DNA of 17,602 nt from CAYONQ01 sp964405375 (GTDB taxonomy: Bacteria; Planctomycetota; Phycisphaerae; Sedimentisphaerales; Anaerobacaceae). Shown piece after piece: positions 1 through 5,589 of the stretch (positions are counted from its first letter, which is position 1; each line of letters opens with the position of its first letter). Position numbers and translations under genes: made by a program. The DNA lies in the NCBI GenBank assembly GCA_964405375.1, contig CAYONQ010000061.1:1-17602 (forward strand). Direction: 5' to 3'. The notes below the pieces were generated by a model. It saw only the letters and a program-made list of their open reading frames with translations. It made no database searches and had not been told where the DNA came from.

Positions 1-2
1 TT

Positions 3-1844
3 TTATCGGATACTCTCTAATTGACAATGGTACAGTTTTCGGGGGTCACGCCACATTGGTGCTTGGTCTTCCCAATCATTTTGACCTGGTCCTACCTTTT
101 TGGGTTTAATGTTACTAGTTTGTATGCTGACATCGTAGTCTTCTGGATTTACAACCAAAACCTGTTCTTCACCTTCTAAGAAACTTTGAATTAGGCTTTT
201 TAATTCGGTTCTGAAAAGCCCCCAATTACCACCCTCTTGAACATCTTTGTTGATGTCGCTATATTTTTCTAACAAGTTGACTTTTAATTGAGCGTCATTA
301 AGTTTAACAGGCTCAATATTATAACTTTTTAGTTCGCTTTCATACTCATTTGTAATGTCAAAACATATTACTTTTATGCCGCTTTCAGCCACTTTCTTTA
401 TAAGCTCAAATGCCAAGCAGGATTTGCCGATACCTAAAATTCCCAATATAGCGGTGTTATGCGTAACTAACGCCTCAGTGTCTTTGATTGGTATTTCCAA
501 ATCAGTTTCCGGCAGACGTCCAACCGCATTTTGAGCTATCTCTTCTATTCGCCCGGGAGACAATTGGCTAGAAAAAGCAAAAAACAACGGGGAATATATT
601 GAGGGCATCCATTTGTTAATCTGTAACTCTTTTGAATTTTGATCATATTTTCCCAATTTACGAGATATACCAATTGTGTAACCGTGCTTATCGAAATCTT
701 GTAAATGCTCTTCTCTCGTATTTCCATTTATGACCTGATAAAGAGTATCTTCGCCGTAAATATTAGTTTTCAAGACAGTACCTTCCGTAATCTTTTGATC
801 GGACTTTTCAAAATCCCTAAGTATAGAAAAGTTTATAGTGGTTATGTTTGAGTCCTTGGCTACACATCCTACAAACTGTTCTTTATTCTTATATAATTGA
901 TTATTTTCAATTTGCCCTCTAAGCTCACTATTCAGTTGGTTAATGTCGAGAAGATAGACGGAGTTTTCTTTTGAAAATATTGAGTTATTGTCGCTGATGA
1001 GTTTTTTATTTCTTGTATCGATTTTCAAAACTTCACCACTTTGATTTTGCAAGAAGTATATGCTTATCCATCGTTTATTCAGCAAATGTTTAATATTTAC
1101 AATCAAGCCGATGGAGCCAATATTTGCACCTGTTTCTATAGATACAATATCTCCGTACTTAATAGCTTGAACTTTATGCTTTTTATAGTCTATTTCCACC
1201 TTATATAGCAGGGGATTATCGCAGCCAATTGCATGTCCTAGTTCATTTTCAATTTTGTTTTGTAAATAAGAGACCAAACTCGAAACACGCTGAACAACAA
1301 TCGCTACAACATCAAAAAATATAACACAAATCCAAAATGTAAGAATGCTTATAAATGGAAAAATTCTTCCGGGTAAAGCAAAGTATGAGTATGCTGCAGA
1401 TATATATACTATTGAAAATATAACTTTAGATTGTCCTAAGTTTGTTGAAAAGAAATAAGTAATTTTACTTATTTTTTTCCAAATAGAAGATTGCAAGTCC
1501 TTTATAAAAATGGACGTAGTACCCAATCCTACAACTGCAATTGAATAGCCGCAAATCAAGGAATATCCCAAAAGAGTATTTTTATCTGGAAGACTCAATA
1601 AGGCTATAAGAACTATTGTTGCGTTTGCTATCGCATTGGCTGGTTTAGTAAAAAACGGTTCTACTAGATATGCACCTAAAATAATCATAAAAGCACCCGA
1701 GTAGAACAAAATACTTTCGTCTATGCCCGGATTCCATATTAAATCTTTGAAGCCGCCACCAATCAATTTGAAAATTATAGAGAGAATTAGCAGGTATAAG
1801 GCTCCAACTATAATACGCTGTTTTTGTGATAAACTCTTACTCAT
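3..1844 (-). CDS. Membrane-anchored HerA/DUF87-like P-loop ATPase, C-terminally truncated
   Basis: 613 aa from the chosen start. About six hydrophobic helices fill residues 8-190, then a soluble region resembling the HAS-barrel of HerA-like ATPases (roughly 220-450), then a Walker A motif, GILGIGKS, at residues 468-475 (Lys474). HerA-type ATPases use ATP to move DNA or remodel complexes; a membrane anchor suggests action at the inner face of the membrane, but the role is unknown. Family members normally continue some 200 residues past Walker A through a Walker B and an arginine finger. Here the protein stops 138 residues after it, and the last ~35 residues do not look like the family, so it is probably broken or frameshifted near position 110. 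The start at 1844 is preferred over 1859 because AGGGAAAGG lies just ahead of it. Base composition is clearly A+T-richer than the neighbours (one sampled 60-nt stretch has 18 G/C), suggesting acquisition. Domain assignment is moderately sure; function is not. Confidence 0.7.
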   Translation of the reverse strand: MSKSLSQKQRIIVGALYLLILSIIFKLIGGGFKDLIWNPGIDESILFYSGAFMIILGAYLVEPFFTKPANAIANATIVLIALLSLPDKNTLLGYSLICGYSIAVVGLGTTSIFIKDLQSSIWKKISKITYFFSTNLGQSKVIFSIVYISAAYSYFALPGRIFPFISILTFWICVIFFDVVAIVVQRVSSLVSYLQNKIENELGHAIGCDNPLLYKVEIDYKKHKVQAIKYGDIVSIETGANIGSIGLIVNIKHLLNKRWISIYFLQNQSGEVLKIDTRNKKLISDNNSIFSKENSVYLLDINQLNSELRGQIENNQLYKNKEQFVGCVAKDSNITTINFSILRDFEKSDQKITEGTVLKTNIYGEDTLYQVINGNTREEHLQDFDKHGYTIGISRKLGKYDQNSKELQINKWMPSIYSPLFFAFSSQLSPGRIEEIAQNAVGRLPETDLEIPIKDTEALVTHNTAILGILGIGKSCLAFELIKKVAESGIKVICFDITNEYESELKSYNIEPVKLNDAQLKVNLLEKYSDINKDVQEGGNWGLFRTELKSLIQSFLEGEEQVLVVNPEDYDVSIQTSNIKPKKVGPGQNDWEDQAPMWRDPRKLYHCQLESIR

Positions 1845-1847
1845 AGA

Positions 1848-1856
1848 CCTTTCCCT
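1848..1856 (-). promoter_or_regulatory. Shine-Dalgarno deciding the ATPase start
   Basis: On the minus strand AGGGAAAGG sits immediately upstream of the ATG at 1844-1842 and inside the reading frame of the alternative ATG at 1859. This favours the downstream Met as the real start. Confidence 0.55.
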
Positions 1857-1903
1857 CATTTTGTCACTTTACACCCAAACCCCCAATTGCCGGCAAACAA
1901 ATT

Positions 1904-1952
1904 CGTATCTCGTATCTTGTGAATTGTATCTCAAATATCGTATCTCACTTCG
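1904..1952. repeat. Degenerate heptamer repeat, CGTATCT type
   Basis: Read in steps of seven from 1904 the sequence is CGTATCT, CGTATCT, TGTGAAT, TGTATCT, CAAATAT, CGTATCT, CACTTCG. Copies 1, 2, 4 and 6 match the unit (one change in copy 4) and the 7-nt phase holds through the diverged units. Confidence 0.65.
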
Positions 1953-2090
1953 ATAAGCTCAGTGTAAACTCCTCTCGTGAAGCGTATTTAGCATTTTAAG
2001 TTATTTCGAGGAAGCTTTGATCCCCTTGTTGTCTCCTTATTTAGTTAGATAAAATAGCGTAATAGACCGTAAAAGTCAAAGGAAAAGGGG

Positions 2091-2123
2091 AAAAGTAAAT
2101 TGGCGTTAAGCCAATTTAGTTTT
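2091..2123. terminator. Inverted repeat with terminator shape, either strand
   Basis: TAAATTGGC (2096-2104) and GCCAATTTA (2110-2118) form a perfect 9-bp stem around a 5-nt loop. After one G-G mismatch, AAAA (2091-2094) pairs with TTTT (2120-2123), so the hairpin has an A run on one side and a T run on the other and could terminate in either direction. It lies between divergent genes, where no terminator is needed for them, so it may end a small RNA or mark the end of a small mobile repeat. Confidence 0.45.
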
Positions 2124-2155
2124 TAGTGCTGAGTTCTTAGTTTTTAGTTGTTGAG
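2114..2155. repeat. Degenerate heptamer repeat, TTTTAGT type
   Basis: Read in steps of seven from 2114: ATTTAGT, TTTTAGT, GCTGAGT, TCTTAGT, TTTTAGT, TGTTGAG. The first five units end in TAGT or GAGT. The first unit overlaps the right arm of the inverted repeat at 2091-2123. Confidence 0.6.
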
Positions 2156-2189
2156 ATTGCTTCGGCCTTACGGCCTCGCAATGACAATT

Positions 2190-2220
2190 CGTATGTCGTA
2201 TGTAGTATGTCGTATGTCGT
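2190..2220. repeat. Tandem heptamer repeat, CGTATGT type
   Basis: CGTATGT, CGTATGT, AGTATGT, CGTATGT and a partial CGT: four units with one mismatch. It directly follows a copy of the CCTCGCAATGAC element (2174-2185). Confidence 0.8.
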
Positions 2221-2251
2221 CAGAGGAAGCTGGCGAAGTCCTCGCAATGAC

Positions 2252-2271
2252 CCCCGTCGCGAGCGACGGGG
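2252..2271. repeat. Perfect GC-rich hairpin
   Basis: CCCCGTCGC (2252-2260) and GCGACGGGG (2263-2271) form a perfect 9-bp stem around GA (in practice 8 bp with a 4-nt loop). A T6 run begins at 2287, 15 nt later, too far for a classical intrinsic terminator. Confidence 0.6.
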
Positions 2272-2286
2272 CACGAATCCGTCGCA

Positions 2287-2393
2287 TTTTTTCTCATTTC
2301 TTCTCTATTTTTTGTAATTTTTTGCAAAATTTCTTCCGATTTTCGTATTTTTTCACTCATTTTCGCAACTTTTCTCACTTTTTCCTTACGTTT
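2287..2393. promoter_or_regulatory. Phased T-tract array, predicted curved DNA
   Basis: Eleven T-tracts of 3-6 nt lie on the plus strand at 2287-2292, 2297-2299, 2308-2313, 2318-2323, 2330-2332, 2340-2343, 2348-2353, 2360-2363, 2370-2373, 2379-2383 and 2391-2393. Their centres are about 10.25 bp apart on average, close to the DNA helical repeat, which is the pattern that gives strong intrinsic curvature. The array ends 87 bp before the ATG at 2481, a position suited to modulating a promoter or binding a nucleoid protein. Confidence 0.6.
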
Positions 2394-2480
2394 ACCTCTG
2401 TTGTTTTATTGAAGTTTGTCATTGAAACTCAGACGGAAATATTGTAATAGAGTATGTAATCTCTTAACTGGTTTTAGCTT

Positions 2481-3242
2481 ATGAAACGCAGGCGCAGAAG
2501 AAAATCACTGTATGAGGTAATCGGCGAGACCCGCTCTAAGCCCCGTTACAACTGGCTCTTAGAGTTGCTGCGCCCGAAAAAATCCGCCGAAGAAAAATCA
2601 CCCGCAGCAGCCCCGGCAGAGCCCGCTATCCAGATGCCCGAAAGGCCAATGCAATGGCCCAAAAGGCCGAAAATCCTGCAGCTTAACGCCGGCAGAATCG
2701 AATTATCAATGTCCTATCAGCTTGCTATCGCAATACTTCTGGGCCTTATTCTATTGCTTTTAGTGGCCTTTCGGCTGGGCCAAATTATGTATATGGGCAG
2801 CCAGAACGCAGTAGATTCATCTGAAAAAACGCCGCAACGTCCGCAGCAGCCAACACTTGAGGCGGCCGCCGGCCTGCTGCATACGCCTGTTTCAGCCGAG
2901 ATAAAAGCGGCGACACCTGCATCAGTCGAAGAACCTGAACCGGCTGAACCGAAAGGTGATAATCGAATTGTGATACAGACCTATGAGCTCAGAGCCCACC
3001 TGGAACCGGTGAAGCAGTTTTTCGCTGAGAACAGCATAGAAACCGAGATACGAAAAATTGGCGGTATGTATTATTTGGTCACAGCGAAGAAATACGAAAA
3101 CCCTGGAAAACAAGGCACAGATGGATATTTTGCAAAGCAAAAAATAGTCGAACTGGGCGCCAAATACAAAGCGCCACAGGGATACGAGACTTTTGGTGCG
3201 AAGCCGTTTCACGATGCGTACGGAATGAAATTTGACGATTAA
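2481..3242 (+). CDS. Single-pass membrane protein with SPOR-like C-terminal domain
   Basis: 253 aa. The N-terminus is very basic (MKRRRRRK) and is followed by a proline/alanine-rich cytoplasmic segment to about residue 65, one strong transmembrane helix at about 80-97, a low-complexity linker (Pro/Ala/Glu, about 110-158) and a compact C-terminal domain at about 161-235. That domain begins RIVIQTYE and has a beta-alpha-beta character resembling SPOR/sporulation-related domains, which bind denuded peptidoglycan at division sites. The SPOR link is from layout and local pattern only; I see no diagnostic motif. Topology predicts N-in, C-out. No Shine-Dalgarno is visible upstream. It lies 75 nt before the small basic protein gene on the same strand and probably shares its transcript, which ends at the terminator at 3618-3651. 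The function is unknown. Confidence 0.75.
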   Translation: MKRRRRRKSLYEVIGETRSKPRYNWLLELLRPKKSAEEKSPAAAPAEPAIQMPERPMQWPKRPKILQLNAGRIELSMSYQLAIAILLGLILLLLVAFRLGQIMYMGSQNAVDSSEKTPQRPQQPTLEAAAGLLHTPVSAEIKAATPASVEEPEPAEPKGDNRIVIQTYELRAHLEPVKQFFAENSIETEIRKIGGMYYLVTAKKYENPGKQGTDGYFAKQKIVELGAKYKAPQGYETFGAKPFHDAYGMKFDD

Positions 3243-3317
3243 ACTTTCAGAAAATCGTAGATTGCGTAGATTTCACAGGATTAAAGTAAGAAAAGGTTAA
3301 TACAGGAGAGATGTTAA

Positions 3318-3578
3318 ATGTCGATTGACCGTTCATTGAAAATCAAGGGTGCGTTGACCAGACACCGAAACGTTCTGACGCGGGCCGAGCGCATCGAGCA
3401 GTTGAAAGATGAGAAAAAATGGTCCGAGGAAGACTCTCTGCTGGGGCTGCCGAAGGTCGCTCACCGCAAGAGCCACGCCGGGCGCAAAGCAGCAAAGGAA
3501 GAAGAGGCAGCTAAAGAAGCTGCAGCCGAGCAGGTAACGGCTGAAACGCCGGAAGCCGAAGAAGAAAAAAAGGGTTAG
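3318..3578 (+). CDS. PVC-type small basic protein
   Basis: 86 aa. The N-terminal half (MSIDRSLKIKGAL, RNVLTRAERIEQL, LLGLPKV) matches the conserved 'small basic protein' family of planctomycetes, verrucomicrobia and chlamydiae, as I remember it. The role is unproven; an association with the ribosome or nucleic acid has been suggested from its size and charge. The C-terminal ~30 residues are an Ala/Glu/Lys-rich tail (KEEEAAKEAAAE) that makes this copy longer and more acidic than the core family. AGGAG at 3304-3308 lies 9 nt before the ATG, a good Shine-Dalgarno and one of the clearer ones in the window. A strong intrinsic terminator follows 39 nt after the stop. This gene is the best single clue to the phylum. 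Confidence 0.85.
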   Translation: MSIDRSLKIKGALTRHRNVLTRAERIEQLKDEKKWSEEDSLLGLPKVAHRKSHAGRKAAKEEEAAKEAAAEQVTAETPEAEEEKKG

Positions 3579-3617
3579 TGGAGATAGTAAATAGCAGTGT
3601 GGACCGATGTATATTAA

Positions 3618-3651
3618 GCGTGGCGGCTTTCACAGCCGCCACGCCTTTTTT
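3618..3651 (+). terminator. Rho-independent terminator after the small basic protein gene
   Basis: GCGTGGCGGCT (3618-3628), loop TTCAC (3629-3633), AGCCGCCACGC (3634-3644): a perfect 11-bp GC-rich stem, then one C and TTTTTT (3646-3651). This is the clearest terminator in the window. Confidence 0.93.
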
Positions 3652-3668
3652 GCACAAGTATCTATGAG

Positions 3669-4196
3669 ATGAGTAATCTTCATTTCAGGTTAATGGCGGT
3701 TTTTCTGAAGCTACGTGATTTGTTTTTGCCGCCCGGGATAATTGTTAAAGAGGCAGGGATAAAGCAGGGGGCTGTGGTGCTGGATTTCGGCTGTGGGCAG
3801 GGTAGCTTTGCGATAGTGGCTGCTGAGATGACCGGTGCGGACGGCAGGGTTTGCGCTCTGGATGTCCATCTGCTTGCAGTTAAAATGACAGAGAAAGCAG
3901 CGGCAAGAAAAGGGTTGAGGAATGTAGAGACCATCCGCTCGGATTGTGCAACGGGATTGGAAGATAAAAGCGTGGACGTTATCCTGCTGTACGATACGTT
4001 TCATACGCTGAGTGATGGAAAGGCGGTGCTGGAGGAGCTACATCGGGTATTAAAAGCCGATGGGATTCTATCGTTCAGCGACCATCATACAAAGGAAAAC
4101 GAGATAATATCAGGGATAACAAGCGGCGGGTTGTTTCGGCTGTTGCGAAAGGGCAAAAAAACATATAGCTTTGTGAAAGAAGTGTTCCGCCGTTGA
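3669..4196 (+). CDS. Class I SAM-dependent methyltransferase (Methyltransf_11/UbiE-like)
   Basis: 175 aa with a Rossmann-type methyltransferase core. Motif I is VLDFGCGQG (residues 37-45), which binds S-adenosylmethionine; an acidic residue ending strand 2 is Asp65 (CALDVH), expected to hold the ribose; a motif II-like SD lies at 91-92; and a motif III-like stretch, RVLKADGILSFSDHH, is at 126-140. The substrate cannot be read from the sequence. The short N-terminal segment (FLPPGIIVKEAGI) resembles small UbiE- and arsenite-methyltransferase-like proteins that cap the SAM site with one helix. It has no partner in an operon: a strong terminator ends only 17 nt before the ATG, and the following aminotransferase gene is 124 nt away. 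No Shine-Dalgarno is visible, so it may be translated from a very short leader. Enzyme class is sure, substrate unknown. Confidence 0.88.
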   Translation: MSNLHFRLMAVFLKLRDLFLPPGIIVKEAGIKQGAVVLDFGCGQGSFAIVAAEMTGADGRVCALDVHLLAVKMTEKAAARKGLRNVETIRSDCATGLEDKSVDVILLYDTFHTLSDGKAVLEELHRVLKADGILSFSDHHTKENEIISGITSGGLFRLLRKGKKTYSFVKEVFRR

Positions 4197-4282
4197 CGAA
4201 TTTTTGAGATTGTTCGCTATGGCTGGAATGACGGACAAATGGATTTCTGTTTGCGCAGGAATAACAGATAGGGATGATTTTA

Positions 4283-4310
4283 TTGATTATTTGAGACAAT
4301 AGGTTATTAT
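4283..4310 (+). promoter_or_regulatory. Candidate sigma-70-type promoter, very short leader
   Basis: TTGATT (4283-4288), a 16-bp spacer and TATTAT (4305-4310). Only 10 nt separate the -10 box from the ATG at 4321, and no Shine-Dalgarno is visible, so the transcript could be leaderless or nearly so. Confidence 0.3.
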
Positions 4311-4320
4311 ACCCGGTGTT

Positions 4321-5433
4321 ATGAAGAAATTGATAGCTGACAGGGCGGGTAGAATTGATTCGAGCGGGATACGGAAGGTGTTTGCACTGGCGGCGAAATT
4401 AGCCCAGCCGATAAACTTCTCGATAGGTCAGCCGGACTTCGACGTTCCGGAACGACTAAAAGAGGAGGCAATAAAGGCAATCAGGGCGGGGCAGAATAAA
4501 TACTCGCAGACGGCGGGCGATGAACTGCTGCGCGAGAAGATAGCTGTGAAGGTCAAAGATGAGTTCGGCTGGGACAGGCCGGCGGTGCTTGTAACCAGCG
4601 GAGTAAGCGGGGGGCTGTTGTTGGCGTTTATGGCGCTGGTCAATCCCGGTGACGAGGTGATAATAGCCGACCCGTACTTTGTGATTTACAAGCACGTAAT
4701 AAATATGCTTGGCGGGGCGTGCGTTTTTATCGACAGCTATCCGGATTTTGAACTGCCTGTCGAGAGAATTGCAGAGGCGATAAGCGACAAAACCAAGATG
4801 ATAATAGTCGATTCGCCCTGTAATCCGACGGGGGTGGTATATTCAGAACAGCAGATAAAGAGATTGGCTGAAATTGCGGCGGAAAAGGATGTTGTTGTTC
4901 TGAGCGATGAGATATACGAAAGATTCAGCTATGACGGGGCGTGTGCGAGTATAGCAGCGTATTATGATAAAACGCTGCTTTTGCGGGGCTTTAGCAAAAG
5001 CTATGCGATGACCGGCTGGCGGGTGGGTTATGCGGCGGCCGGCGAGCCCTTATCGGATGTAATCGAGCAGATGACCAAGATTCAGCAGTACACGTTTGTC
5101 TGTGCGCCGCTGCCTTTTCAAAAGGCGGCGATAGCGGCAATGGATTACGATGTGAGCGATTTGGTCGATGAGTACAGAAGGAAAAGAGACCTTCTTTACG
5201 AGGGGCTGAAAGACAAATTCGAGCTGGTTAAGCCGGGCGGCGCGTTTTATGCGTTCGTTAAGGCACCGGCAGGGGGGTCGGCGACACAATTCGCCGAAAA
5301 GGCAATCGCCAACAACGTGCTTGTTATACCAGGAAATGTGTTCAGCGAAAAAGATACGCATTTTAGAATAAGCTATGCAACCAGTGATGAAAAGATAGAG
5401 GAGGGAATAGAGATTTTGCGGCGATTGGCATAG
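4321..5433 (+). CDS. Pyridoxal-phosphate aminotransferase, class I/II (aspartate/aromatic type)
   Basis: 370 aa, a normal length for fold-type I aminotransferases. Expected landmarks are in order: the GQPDF loop near residues 37-41, NPTG with Asn168 at 168-171, Asp196 and Tyr199 in SDEIYE (pyridine-ring contacts), the Schiff-base lysine Lys226 in GFSKSYAMTGWRVGY, and Arg349 in FRISYA for the substrate alpha-carboxylate. It should transfer an amino group between an amino acid and a 2-oxo acid in the cytoplasm. Aspartate aminotransferase of the archaeal/Bacillus AspB type is the nearest guess, but aromatic or alanine transaminases share all these residues. The gene stands alone, with a possible promoter directly upstream and a gap of 156 nt behind it. 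The start is the first ATG; no Shine-Dalgarno is visible. Confidence 0.92.
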   Translation: MKKLIADRAGRIDSSGIRKVFALAAKLAQPINFSIGQPDFDVPERLKEEAIKAIRAGQNKYSQTAGDELLREKIAVKVKDEFGWDRPAVLVTSGVSGGLLLAFMALVNPGDEVIIADPYFVIYKHVINMLGGACVFIDSYPDFELPVERIAEAISDKTKMIIVDSPCNPTGVVYSEQQIKRLAEIAAEKDVVVLSDEIYERFSYDGACASIAAYYDKTLLLRGFSKSYAMTGWRVGYAAAGEPLSDVIEQMTKIQQYTFVCAPLPFQKAAIAAMDYDVSDLVDEYRRKRDLLYEGLKDKFELVKPGGAFYAFVKAPAGGSATQFAEKAIANNVLVIPGNVFSEKDTHFRISYATSDEKIEEGIEILRRLA

Positions 5434-5478
5434 CCATAGGGAACGTCAAATGTCGAATTAGCAAAATTCAAAACCCAC

Positions 5479-5507
5479 TTGACCTTTTAGGGTAAACAAG
5501 TTAAAAC
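5479..5507 (+). promoter_or_regulatory. Candidate sigma-70-type promoter for the Na/Pi transporter
   Basis: TTGACC (5479-5484; 5 of 6 to consensus), a 17-bp spacer and TAAAAC (5502-5507; 4 of 6). It lies 83 nt before the ATG at 5590, with a heptamer repeat block between the two. Confidence 0.4.
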
Positions 5508-5523
5508 TGCCGCACAAATTATC

Positions 5524-5558
5524 AGCGTTTAGCGTGTAGCGTATAGCGTTCAGTGTTT
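5524..5558. repeat. Degenerate heptamer repeat, AGCGTNT type
   Basis: AGCGTTT, AGCGTGT, AGCGTAT, AGCGTTC, AGTGTTT: five units in exact 7-nt phase, placed between the candidate promoter and the Shine-Dalgarno of the transporter gene, so it would lie in the 5' leader. Confidence 0.8.
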
Positions 5559-5589
5559 TTTCTATCTTCTGTCTCCATAGGGAGTTGGG

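Larger units (their letters stand above)
1845..2480. other. Long divergent intergenic region
   Basis: About 636 nt lie between the ATPase gene (-) and the 253-aa membrane protein (+). I see no convincing coding sequence. It holds degenerate heptamer repeats (1904-1952, 2114-2155, 2190-2220), an inverted repeat with flanking A and T runs (2091-2123), two exact copies of CCTCGCAATGAC (2174-2185 and 2240-2251), a 9-bp GC-rich hairpin (2252-2271) and a T-tract array with helical spacing (2287-2393). A 10-bp palindrome, TTGCCGGCAA, lies at 1887-1896, about 45 bp before the ATPase start, and could be an operator. Confidence 0.7.

Noticed and set aside
1904..2220. CRISPR array
   Set aside because: Repeat units are 7 nt without spacers of constant length, and no cas genes are present.
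2148..2447. 99-aa plus-strand frame rich in Phe (FSHFF, FRFSYFF)
   Set aside because: It translates the heptamer repeats and the phased T-tracts; the Phe pattern follows from the 10-bp T-tract spacing, with no ribosome site.
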